Source: Oceaniferula marina
Lineage (GTDB): Bacteria > Verrucomicrobiota > Verrucomicrobiia > Verrucomicrobiales > Akkermansiaceae
Assembly (NCBI RefSeq): GCF_013391475.1
Contig: NZ_JACBAZ010000001.1
Span: 62,001-126,000 of the forward strand
DNA: 64,000 nt
Direction of reading: 5' to 3'
Position 1 is the first letter of the stretch. The number at the start of each line of letters is the position of its first letter. A program made the position numbers and the translations under genes. The notes under the pieces were generated by a model. That model did no database searches and was not told the origin of the DNA. It saw only the letters and a list, made by a program, of their open reading frames with translations. Positions 19,996 to 27,356 of this stretch are shown piece after piece.

Positions 19996-21093
19996 ATGAA
20001 ATTTTCAATTAGCAAAGAAGCCTTTCTGGAGGCGCTCCAGCAAGTGCAACATGTCGTCAGCACTCGGGCCACGTTACCAATTTTATCGAATGTTCTCATC
20101 GAGGCTGTCGGTGGCAAACTGAAACTGACGACCACGGATCTCGACGTGGGGGTGAGTGGTTCTGTCGATGCCAATATTGAAAAAGAAGGTTCTACGACCT
20201 TACCGGTGAAGCGTCTCGTGAGTATTGTCGCCCAGCTTCCCGCCAGTGAAGTGGAAGTCACAGTGGATGCGAAAAACCATGCGAGCATCAAGTGTGGCCC
20301 CAGTTTTTTCAAGATCATTGGTTTGGGCGAGGAAGAGTTTCCTCCCTTGCCGAAGTTCGAAGAGGCAACCGAGTTTAAAATTGCCCAGAGTGTATTGCTC
20401 GATGCGATTAAAAAAACTTCCTATGCCATTTCCACGGATGAGACCCGCTATGTCTTGAATGGTATTTATGTTTCTTTCAGCGAAGGAAAAATGACCTTTG
20501 TCGCCACCGATGGTCGCCGCTTGGCCATGGTGGAAAACGATCTGGAGTTCCCAGCCAGCCATGAGATGGATATCATCATTCCAGCCAAAGCGATTGGAGA
20601 ACTTCAGCGGATGCTCGGAACTGAAGGTGATGCCTTGGTTCTGCTGAGTGGAAACCAGATTAGTTTCGACATTGGTGGCAGCGTGATCGTCAGCAAGTTG
20701 ATTGAGGGGAACTACCCGAATTACAAGCAGGTGATTCCCGGACAGCGTAAAGAGCGGGTCACGATTAATCGTGAAGAGTTTCTCCACACCGTGCGTCGTG
20801 TCTCACTCCTGACTTCGGAAAGTTCTAATTCTGTAAAGCTGACATTCAGCACGGGCAACATTGATGTCCAAGCGAATTCGAAGGACATTGGTGAGGCAAA
20901 GGAACCGATCGTCGCCGACTATGATGGTGAAGAATTTGCAATTGCCTTTAACCCCGAGTTTTTGATGGCACCTCTGAAGAACCTGAGCGATGAGTCAGTC
21001 TATCTTGATCTCATCGATGGAATGAGCCCCGGAGTGATCCGTTTGGATAGTTCGTTCCTCTATGTCATCATGCCGATGCGGGTGACCTCATAA
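19996..21093 (+). CDS. dnaN: DNA polymerase III beta subunit (sliding clamp)
   Basis: 365 residues from ATG 19996, the normal length. Three clamp domains are visible: MKFSISKEAFLEALQQVQHVVSTRATLPILSNVLIEA opens domain 1, VLLDAIKKTSYAISTDETRYVLNGIY opens domain 2, and REEFLHTVRRVSLLTSESSNSVKL opens domain 3. The family ending YVIMPMRV is intact. The protein forms the ring that tethers polymerases to DNA. It has its own strong terminator, so it ends the dnaA-dnaN unit. Confidence 0.97.
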   Translation: MKFSISKEAFLEALQQVQHVVSTRATLPILSNVLIEAVGGKLKLTTTDLDVGVSGSVDANIEKEGSTTLPVKRLVSIVAQLPASEVEVTVDAKNHASIKCGPSFFKIIGLGEEEFPPLPKFEEATEFKIAQSVLLDAIKKTSYAISTDETRYVLNGIYVSFSEGKMTFVATDGRRLAMVENDLEFPASHEMDIIIPAKAIGELQRMLGTEGDALVLLSGNQISFDIGGSVIVSKLIEGNYPNYKQVIPGQRKERVTINREEFLHTVRRVSLLTSESSNSVKLTFSTGNIDVQANSKDIGEAKEPIVADYDGEEFAIAFNPEFLMAPLKNLSDESVYLDLIDGMSPGVIRLDSSFLYVIMPMRVTS

Positions 21094-21119
21094 GGCGGAG
21101 ATCGAAGAGGAAATGAATC

Positions 21120-21154
21120 GCCCGGTAAGTTTGAGGCTTATCGGGCATTTTCTT
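21120..21154 (+). terminator. Intrinsic terminator after dnaN
   Basis: GCCCGGTAAG and CTTATCGGGC form a 10-bp stem (one G-U pair) with a 7-nt loop, followed by ATTTTCTTTG. It lies 26 bp after the dnaN stop. Confidence 0.85.
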
Positions 21155-21200
21155 TGATCATCACTTTGCAACGTATTAGCTTTGTGTCAGAGTTTTCACT

Positions 21201-21728
21201 ATGAAGAGTGCGGTTGATTGTTTCTCATGTTCGCTACTGGCGGCTGTTTGTTTGTTGTTTTATTCATGTGCCGACCCGTCTGCTGAGAGCCTGCAGGCCG
21301 AGGGTAAACCTCAGCAAGAGGTGCCAGTTGCCAAGGCGGATGAAGGTGGACCAACGCGTGATGCTGTTCAGTCACCCGGGGACCGAGAGGCGGGAGAGAT
21401 TACAGTCATTCGTTTGGAGCATCTGTTTGCTCTGAAACAATCTGGTCAAGTGTTGTTGGTCGATTGCCGGCAGCCTCTGTTTCATCGGATGGGGAGTATC
21501 CCCGGGTCTGTGAACCTTCCAGTTAAAAAGTTTGATTCCACATTTTCTGAAATGAAGCCCTCATTGGACGAGGCCCGGCAAGCGGATCAAATCATCGTGT
21601 TATATTGCCAGAATGAAAAATGTCCGTATGCCTATCAGGTGGCGAAAAAATTATCAGCCAAGGGATACAAGGTCACGATCTACAATGGTGGCTGGGATGA
21701 GTGGAAGCATGCGGGCTTGGAAGATTGA
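21201..21728 (+). CDS. Rhodanese-domain lipoprotein
   Basis: 175 residues from ATG 21201. The hydrophobic N-terminus LLAAVCLLFYSC is a lipoprotein signal with Cys23 as the likely lipidated residue. A roughly 45-residue linker leads to a rhodanese domain: VLLVDCRQPLFHRMGSIPGSVNLP, active-site loop YCQNEKCPYA with Cys as the first residue, and a final YKVTIYNGGWDEWKHAG. Rhodaneses transfer sulfane sulfur; here the domain would face the periplasm. The loop residues NEKCPYA differ from the classical CRxGxR loop. Monocistronic, with the dnaN terminator just upstream. Confidence 0.82.
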   Translation: MKSAVDCFSCSLLAAVCLLFYSCADPSAESLQAEGKPQQEVPVAKADEGGPTRDAVQSPGDREAGEITVIRLEHLFALKQSGQVLLVDCRQPLFHRMGSIPGSVNLPVKKFDSTFSEMKPSLDEARQADQIIVLYCQNEKCPYAYQVAKKLSAKGYKVTIYNGGWDEWKHAGLED

Positions 21729-21812
21729 TAAAAACGCCACAAAGGTGGGGTATAGGAGCTGAGAGTCCAGGCTGGGGGGATGGTAGGATCGAAGGCGTGC
21801 TGAAGCCTTGGC

Positions 21813-22268
21813 TTATGGGTTCTCGATTCGTGCAATTCTCCAATCCGACATGACGGTAGCTCCGAGCGACCGATAGAAATCGATGGCTTTTTGGTTCCAG
21901 TCGAGCACTGCCCAGTCGACTCTCGGGCAATTGTTTTCTCTGGCGTAGCGAAGGACTTCAAGAATGAGTTTTTTTCCAATGCCGGTTCCTCTGTGATCTG
22001 GTCGAACGTAGATGTCCTCGAGGTAAATACCCTGTTTTCCGGTGAAGGAAGAATAGTTGTGATAGAAGAGAGCAAAAGCGGCGAGGCTTTGTGGGGCTTT
22101 GGCTTCTGCGACCAGGCATTTGGCCACGATGGGTTTTTCAAACAATGCTTTTTTGAGATCATCTGATTGGGAGCACACTTTGTGTTCCAATTGTTCAAAG
22201 CTGGCTAACTCACAGATCATGGTATGAATTTCCTGACAGTCGTCTGGTGTAGCGTTTCGGATGGTCAT
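21813..22268 (-). CDS. GNAT-family N-acetyltransferase (diamine/SAT1-like)
   Basis: ATG 22268 (MTIRNATPDD) is chosen; 151 residues. The acetyl-CoA site VRPDHRGTGIGKKLI follows the beta-4 strand QGIYLEDIY. The C-terminal half, NCPRVDWAVLDWNQKAIDFYRSLGA, is the pattern seen in the spermidine/diamine acetyltransferase branch (thialysine/SSAT-like). The substrate, likely a small amine, is inferred. It begins 20 bp after the stop of the FMN glutamate-synthase-like gene and is probably translated from the same message. Confidence 0.8.
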   Translation of the reverse strand: MTIRNATPDDCQEIHTMICELASFEQLEHKVCSQSDDLKKALFEKPIVAKCLVAEAKAPQSLAAFALFYHNYSSFTGKQGIYLEDIYVRPDHRGTGIGKKLILEVLRYARENNCPRVDWAVLDWNQKAIDFYRSLGATVMSDWRIARIENP

Positions 22269-22288
22269 GGTTTTTGTGTGATGTGGTC

Positions 22289-23842
22289 TCAGGCTGGAGC
22301 GGGTGCCGCTTCCTTTGGGCGGTGGCATTCCATCATACGGCGGATGATCTTACAATCTTCGTCACAAGGGCAGGGTGAGGACCGGTCATAACCGAAGAGG
22401 TCTTTGAAGGATGTCGTTCCCAATTGTCCGTCGAGGATTTCAAAGTGATTGGTGGTCAGAAATGCAGGATGGCAAAATCCGGCTGCATGACAGAGTTTGA
22501 TGATTTCATAGCGTAGCGTAACCACATAGTTGGCGAGCCTGGCTGCTTTTAATTGTGGATCTAGCCCCCGCATGAGCCACCGGTTATGGGTTGCGACTCC
22601 TGCTGGGCAGTGACCGGTGTGGCAGCGTTGCGCTTGGATACAACCGATGGAAATCATGGCTTCGCGGGCCACGGAAATCATGTCACAACCGAGACCAAAA
22701 GCGAACAGGGCGTCCATCGGGAAGCCCAGTTTTGCCGAGCCTATAAAAACGATGTTTTGGCTGAGCCCGGCGCGTGCAAAAATGGAGAACACCTGGGGGA
22801 AGGCATATTTAAATGGGAGGGAAACGTGGTCGGAAAAGGCCAGGGGCGAGGCTCCGGTTCCTCCTTCTCCACCATCGATGGTGATGAAATCAACGCCTCT
22901 GGATCCATCTGCCATCAACTCGGCGAGCTCGTCCCAAAACCCGAGTTGTCCGACTGCGGATTTGATGCCCACCGGTAGTCCCGTATGTTTTGCGATGGCC
23001 TCAACAAGGTCAAGCAAGCTGTCAGGGTCGTGGAAAGCACTGTGGTGGGCCGGGCTGTTGCAATCGCGGTCTGTTGGGATTCCCCGGGCACTTGCAATTT
23101 CTTGTGTGATTTTTTGTTTGGGTAGGAGTCCTCCCAATCCTGCTTTGGCTCCCTGACTTAGCTTGATTTCGATGGCTTTAACGTGGGGGTGTTTCTCAAT
23201 GGTATTGAGTAATTGCGCCATTGAAAAGTGGCCGTTGGCATCTCGGCATCCAAAATACCCGGTCCCGATCTGGAGCATCAGTTCTCCTCCATGGCAGTGA
23301 TGCTCGGAGACTCCACCTTCACCTGTATTCTGCAGGCACCCGGCAATGCCACATCCTTCATTGATGGCTCGGGTCGCTGCGCTGCCGAGAGCACCAAAGC
23401 TCATCCCAGAGATGTTGACGATGGAAGAAGGACGAAAGGCCTTCGCTCGTTTCCTGGCAGCGCCCAGAACCTTGGCACAGGGCGCGGGGTGGAGAGGGTC
23501 CGGGGGTTGAGGCGGTGGGTGAGGAAAAGTCGATTGTTTCAGAATCAGATAATTGGGTGTCAATTCCATGTCGTTGTCCGATCCAAACCCAAAGTAGTTA
23601 TTCTCGTTTTTTGATGAGGCATAGATCCAACGACGTTGGTCCCGGTTAAATGGCCGCTCCTCATCGTTGTCGGTTACAATGTATTGCCTGAGCTCCGGCC
23701 CGATGGCTTCTAAAAAATATCGAAAGTGGCCGATGATTGGAAAATTCCTTAATATCGCGTGTCGCTTCTGGATCAAATCATAGACGACCACAATGATCAG
23801 AATAACAATAAAGACGAGGGATAGAATCTGGATGACACTCAT
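22289..23842 (-). CDS. FMN-binding glutamate synthase family protein, membrane-anchored
   Basis: ATG 23842 (MSVIQILSLVF) is chosen; 517 residues. An N-terminal membrane helix is followed by a cytoplasmic segment and a stand-alone glutamate-synthase FMN/Fe-S domain: GEGGVSEHHCHG, IEIKLSQGAKAGLGG, VGIKSAVGQLGF, FITIDGGEGGTGASPL, and the 3Fe-4S cysteines in CIQAQRCHTGHCPAG. The glutaminase and amidotransferase domains of GltB are absent, so it is not a full glutamate synthase. Related stand-alone proteins are common, but their reaction is not established. It has a GNAT gene directly downstream. Confidence 0.85.
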   Translation of the reverse strand: MSVIQILSLVFIVILIIVVVYDLIQKRHAILRNFPIIGHFRYFLEAIGPELRQYIVTDNDEERPFNRDQRRWIYASSKNENNYFGFGSDNDMELTPNYLILKQSTFPHPPPQPPDPLHPAPCAKVLGAARKRAKAFRPSSIVNISGMSFGALGSAATRAINEGCGIAGCLQNTGEGGVSEHHCHGGELMLQIGTGYFGCRDANGHFSMAQLLNTIEKHPHVKAIEIKLSQGAKAGLGGLLPKQKITQEIASARGIPTDRDCNSPAHHSAFHDPDSLLDLVEAIAKHTGLPVGIKSAVGQLGFWDELAELMADGSRGVDFITIDGGEGGTGASPLAFSDHVSLPFKYAFPQVFSIFARAGLSQNIVFIGSAKLGFPMDALFAFGLGCDMISVAREAMISIGCIQAQRCHTGHCPAGVATHNRWLMRGLDPQLKAARLANYVVTLRYEIIKLCHAAGFCHPAFLTTNHFEILDGQLGTTSFKDLFGYDRSSPCPCDEDCKIIRRMMECHRPKEAAPAPA

Positions 23843-23933
23843 GGCTGGATAGACGGATATTGAACATGATAACAGCAGAAAGCGCTCAGTGCGTCGAGGT
23901 GATTCAGAGATTGGCTTTTTTCCATACAATAAG

Positions 23934-23966
23934 AAAGGGGCCCCGGATGTGATCCGAGGCCCCTTT
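23934..23966 (-). terminator. Strong terminator after the histone-like gene
   Basis: AAAGGGGCC-CCGGAT and ATCCG-AGGCCCCTTT make a roughly 14-bp GC-rich stem with a 3-nt loop; on the minus strand it ends in CTTTCTTATTG. It lies 34 bp beyond the stop of the lysine-rich gene. Confidence 0.85.
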
Positions 23967-23999
23967 GAGTGATGATGTGTCAGTAGCGGAACGAGCGCG

Positions 24000-24545
24000 T
24001 TAGCCCTTTTTCTTAGCTACTTTTTTAGCTTTTTTGACCGCCTTTTTTTTGGCTGGTTTGGCTGCTTTTTTAGCTGGCTTTTTAGCCTGCTTAGCGGCTT
24101 TTTTCTTGGCCTTTTTTACGGGCTTTTTCGCGACTTTCTTTTTGGCTGCCTTTTTCGCTTTTTTAGCGACTTTTTTCTTTGCTGCCTTCTTCGCTTTTTT
24201 TACGGCCTTTTTGGCGACTTTCTTTTTGGCTGCCTTCTTCGCTTTTTTTGCTACCTTTTTCTTAGCTGCCTTTTTGGCTTTTTTGACGGGCTTTTTCGCG
24301 ACTTTCTTTTTGGCTGCCTTTTTCGCTTTTTTAGCGACTTTTTTCTTCGCTGCTTTTTTGACAGCCTTCTTGGCTACTTTCTTTTTGGTCGCTTTTTTTG
24401 CTACCTTTTTTACAGCTTTCTTTTTGACCGCTTTTTTAGCAGTCTTTTTTGGAGCTGCTTTTTTGACGGTTTTTTTTGCAGCGCGTTTGGTTGGGGCTTT
24501 TTTAGCCTTTTTCGCGACTTTCTTTTTAGCGGTCTTTTTTGGCAT
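24000..24545 (-). CDS. Lysine-rich histone H1-like DNA-binding protein
   Basis: 181 residues from ATG 24545, almost wholly made of Lys, Ala, Val and a few Pro/Thr/Arg, arranged as repeats of KKxAKKAAKKKVAKKxVKK. About half of the residues are Lys. There is no hydrophobic core or globular domain. The composition matches the C-terminal tail of eukaryotic H1 and the bacterial H1-like proteins (chlamydial Hc2, and similar proteins in planctomycetes and verrucomicrobia) that compact DNA. The repeated protein units are also repeated at DNA level (for example about 24110-24180 and 24290-24350), so length variation between strains is likely. It has a strong terminator and its own long upstream region. 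Confidence 0.8.
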   Translation of the reverse strand: MPKKTAKKKVAKKAKKAPTKRAAKKTVKKAAPKKTAKKAVKKKAVKKVAKKATKKKVAKKAVKKAAKKKVAKKAKKAAKKKVAKKPVKKAKKAAKKKVAKKAKKAAKKKVAKKAVKKAKKAAKKKVAKKAKKAAKKKVAKKPVKKAKKKAAKQAKKPAKKAAKPAKKKAVKKAKKVAKKKG

Positions 24546-24859
24546 AACGTTACGTTAGGTTGTTTCTTGGTGTAGTTGATTCGTTTGTCTCTCTTTTGTT
24601 TAGGTTCTGGATTTGATTTTCCTGGAACTGTTTTTCAATGTTGAGGTAAAACGAACAGCGTTTGTTTCGTTAGAGAGTTCTAGTGTTTTAAGTGGATAGT
24701 TAGTTATGTCACTTAATAGCTACAACTCTCTTATTGACACATACAATGCCCTAACGGATTGGGTAGGTCAAGAAAGGAGTTAAACTTTTATGAAGTTTTT
24801 TTTATGTAAGGTTTTGATTCAGAATGGATAGTTGGCAGTGAAGTGTGTTGGAATCGTCA
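24546..24859. other. 314-bp intergenic region upstream of the histone-like gene
   Basis: AT-rich, no credible gene. It should hold the promoter of the leftward histone-like gene. A nearly perfect palindrome, TAACGT-T-ACGTTA, sits at the histone start codon. A 13-codon rightward open frame (24790-24831, MKFFLCKVLIQNG) has a good AAAGGAG site upstream but is too short to call. Confidence 0.5.
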
Positions 24860-25855
24860 TTAATGAGTGCACCCTTCGTCGTGTGTGTGACCAGGAAGAT
24901 TATTGTTAGTCTTTGCTGGGCGTTCTATTTTCGGGGCGATGGTTTGCAGGTTGTCCCAGAACTCACTTTTTGACGGGTGGCCGTTATAGAGGATCTTACC
25001 TTCGCTTGAGATAACGACCATGGTCGGGATGTCGGTGATACGAAGCAGGTTTGTCAGGGACCCTTGTTTGGGATCTTTGATCCAGGAACATCCGGCATTT
25101 TTTGCATCTTCCTTGCGGACAATCTCGGCATCCTTTAGGACGAAGTCATTGTAACCAACAAGAACAGAGATGACTGCGAGTTTGTTGTTGGTGCATTGCT
25201 GGGAAGTGTGGATGAATTCATCCATGTATTGGTGCACTTCCTGGCTCATGGGGGACCAAAAGTGAAGCACGGCTCCTTGTTTGTCTTTCATCAATTGGCC
25301 AAGGGTAATGGCTTTGCTTCCATCTTGAGGTTGGAGCTCAAGCTCTGGCTTGAGCGTGATTTTAGCCATGGCTTCCTTCATTCGAAGACGGTTGATATGA
25401 GGGGTGAATGCCTGGCCTTGTCGAGGGCTGAGCCAGAATGCTTCGGTGATGTGTTTTTTGAAGGATGCTTTGTCCTTTTGTTCGAGAGCCGCGAGTGCTT
25501 GGGCGTAATGAATAATGGCAAGCCAGTCTTCTTTGACCGCAAAAATTTCAGAGTTATCTGGATTGAATTGGTCTTTTTGTTTGAGTAGTTCAGGGACCAG
25601 TGCCGCCATGGCTTTGAAGTTGTCGTGATCTACGAGATGGAGGAAGTGTCCTTCGAGGATGACCTGTTGGTTGACTCCGGCTTTACGTGCTGTCTCAAGC
25701 GCCGATGGTAGTTCGTCAGGGGTCATCGCTGAAAACAATTTTTCAATGGCAGCTTGTTTGGGATCGCTTGCGGGTTCCTCGTTGCTTGTGGATGTTTGTG
25801 CCTGACTGAGTGTGATGCTCAGTAGGAGTGTAAGAATAGTCCTCATGTTCTTCAT
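24860..25855 (-). CDS. Secreted thioredoxin-fold protein without a redox CxxC
   Basis: ATG 25855 (MKNMRTILTLLLSITLSQA) is chosen because it gives a clean signal peptide cleaved after about residue 19; 331 residues. Residues about 25-170 are helical and repeat-like (possible TPR). The C-terminal part fits a thioredoxin/TlpA fold: AITLGQLMKDKQGAVLHFWSPMSQEVHQYMDEF, then ITDIPTMVVISSEGKILYNGHPSK with the cis-Pro. The usual CxxC after W is SPMS, so disulfide chemistry at that site is not possible. The C-terminus ends GHTHDEGCTH, a His/Cys tail that could bind metal. Function unknown; periplasmic. Confidence 0.65.
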   Translation of the reverse strand: MKNMRTILTLLLSITLSQAQTSTSNEEPASDPKQAAIEKLFSAMTPDELPSALETARKAGVNQQVILEGHFLHLVDHDNFKAMAALVPELLKQKDQFNPDNSEIFAVKEDWLAIIHYAQALAALEQKDKASFKKHITEAFWLSPRQGQAFTPHINRLRMKEAMAKITLKPELELQPQDGSKAITLGQLMKDKQGAVLHFWSPMSQEVHQYMDEFIHTSQQCTNNKLAVISVLVGYNDFVLKDAEIVRKEDAKNAGCSWIKDPKQGSLTNLLRITDIPTMVVISSEGKILYNGHPSKSEFWDNLQTIAPKIERPAKTNNNLPGHTHDEGCTH

Positions 25856-25893
25856 TGTTTGGCTTGGTTGGTTTGAATGGGGTGTTGGCTTGG

Positions 25894-25926
25894 AAATAAA
25901 ACAGGCAGGCGATAAGCGCCTACCTG
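25894..25926 (-). terminator. Terminator after the LysM lipoprotein gene
   Basis: CAGGCAGGCG and CGCCTACCTG pair (one mismatched position) around ATAAG; on the minus strand a TTTTATTT tract follows. It separates the LysM gene from the thioredoxin-fold gene. Confidence 0.7.
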
Positions 25927-25988
25927 TGTGATTCACAATATGATTGAGAGTGGGGCGGTTTTGATACCCTTCTCAACATGCAATGGGA

Positions 25989-26426
25989 TTATTGGCCGGA
26001 TGGAATGTTGAGTGTTTGTCCGATACGGATGGTATTGTCGTTCATTCCGTTGGCTGCCTGAATGGACTCGACGGAGGTTCCGTATTTTTTAGCCAAGGCC
26101 CAGAGGCTGTCGCCTGCGACGACTTTGTGTGCCGTGGTGGGGCCGGTGGGTGCAGCTGGCGCTGCAGCCGTTGCCGGGTCAGAGCCGAGCGGTGGCTGGG
26201 GTGACGGGGCTGGGTTGACGCCGGGAAGTGGCTGGTAGGGCGCTGCGCCCGAAGGTGTGTAAACGCCTGACTCGCCTCCTGCCTGGGGAACGCCATATTG
26301 GTTACCTGAAGATTGGGCTGCTTGTTGCTCTTTCCAAGCCTTGTATTCCGGATCGTTGGTTCCGCATGCGCTGAAGGCCAGACAGGCCAGCCCGGCTGTG
26401 ATCGTGATGGTGGTCGTGGTTTTCAT
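25989..26426 (-). CDS. LysM-domain lipoprotein
   Basis: 145 residues from ATG 26426. Signal peptide with lipobox LAFSAC (Cys21), then a Gly/Pro/Ala-rich linker of about 75 residues, then one C-terminal LysM: HKVVAGDSLWALAKKYGTSVESIQAANGMNDNTIRIGQTLNIP. LysM binds the glycan of peptidoglycan, so this lipoprotein probably tethers the outer or inner membrane to the cell wall, or displays the LysM in the periplasm. No catalytic domain is present. Monocistronic with its own terminator. Confidence 0.85.
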   Translation of the reverse strand: MKTTTTITITAGLACLAFSACGTNDPEYKAWKEQQAAQSSGNQYGVPQAGGESGVYTPSGAAPYQPLPGVNPAPSPQPPLGSDPATAAAPAAPTGPTTAHKVVAGDSLWALAKKYGTSVESIQAANGMNDNTIRIGQTLNIPSGQ

Positions 26427-26514
26427 GATGAAGTGGTATGATAAGGTTGCTAGTTATTTAGCATTTAATCTCAATTTGTAAAACGGAAGTTTTCTCTTTG
26501 ATCTTTCATGGCTC

Positions 26515-27336
26515 TCAGGAAGTTGTGGAAGATTCGGGAAACCTGTAGAATGTTTCCGCGGTGGCCGTGGTGTGTTCTGCCAGGTCTTCCAGCGGTTCGT
26601 TTCTTGCAGATGCGATGCTTTCGGCCGTGTGCCGGGTGTATGCCGGCTCATTGCGTTTTCCTCGATGGGGAACGGGAGCTAGGTAGGGGGAGTCGGTTTC
26701 TAACATGAAAGAGCCTCGAGGGCATTGGCGGGCAGTGTCCAGAACCAGACGGGCATTTTTGAAGGTGGCGATTCCGGTGAAGGAGATCAGGCCTCCGAGT
26801 TCGAGGATGGGGGCTGCTGATGCGAAATCGAAGGGAAAGCAATGGAAGACTGCCCGAACCTTGTCGGCGTGCTTACGGTAAATTTCAAGGGCATCGTCCA
26901 GCGAGTTTTGTCCACTGCGGTCTCTGGTATGGATGACGATATTTTTTTCGAGCTTGTGGGCCAGTTGGAAATGTTGCTCAAGGAATGCGCGTTGTCGGGC
27001 ATGGTAATCGTCATCGCTCCAACCATCCGGTGCCGGATGATAGTAGTCGAGCCCTGTTTCGCCGATAGCGACACAGCGAGGGTGGCGGGCGTGGCCTTCG
27101 AGCTCGGCTAAGTAGTCATCGGGTGTTTCATGAACATCGCAGGGGTGGATGCCGATGCAGGCAAAAACTTCTGGGTGCAGCGCAGCAATATCCAGATTGG
27201 TTTTGGCGTCCTCCAAATTGGTGGCCAAGGTAACCATGCGGGTGACGTCATGGTCTTTGGCCCGCTGGATCAGTTCGGAGATTTCAGGTTCTTTGAATTG
27301 ATGGGATGCCAGGTGGCAGTGGGAATCAATGAGCAT
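26515..27336 (-). CDS. TatD-family metal-dependent hydrolase / DNase
   Basis: 273 residues from ATG 27336. All TatD metal ligands are visible: DSHCHL at residues 4-9, Glu in IGETGLDYY, His in VIHTRDR, His in VFHCFPF, and Asp in LETDSPYLAP. TatD proteins are 3'-5' exonucleases on DNA/RNA and some are D-aminoacyl or quality-control enzymes; the exact role here is unknown. It starts 20 bp after the POT transporter stop, so both are probably in one leftward message with the HAD phosphatase. Confidence 0.9.
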   Translation of the reverse strand: MLIDSHCHLASHQFKEPEISELIQRAKDHDVTRMVTLATNLEDAKTNLDIAALHPEVFACIGIHPCDVHETPDDYLAELEGHARHPRCVAIGETGLDYYHPAPDGWSDDDYHARQRAFLEQHFQLAHKLEKNIVIHTRDRSGQNSLDDALEIYRKHADKVRAVFHCFPFDFASAAPILELGGLISFTGIATFKNARLVLDTARQCPRGSFMLETDSPYLAPVPHRGKRNEPAYTRHTAESIASARNEPLEDLAEHTTATAETFYRFPESSTTS

Positions 27337-27356
27337 GAGCTTGTGAATGAAGTGGT

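Noticed and set aside
24034-24558. 174-residue open frame on the plus strand, full of Phe/Leu/Ala
   Set aside because: It is the exact antisense of the lysine-rich gene; its openness follows from AAA/AAG codons on the other strand. No start context and an implausible composition.
24790-24831. 13-codon rightward frame with a good AAAGGAG site
   Set aside because: Too short to distinguish from chance; could be a leader peptide but no downstream gene in that direction.
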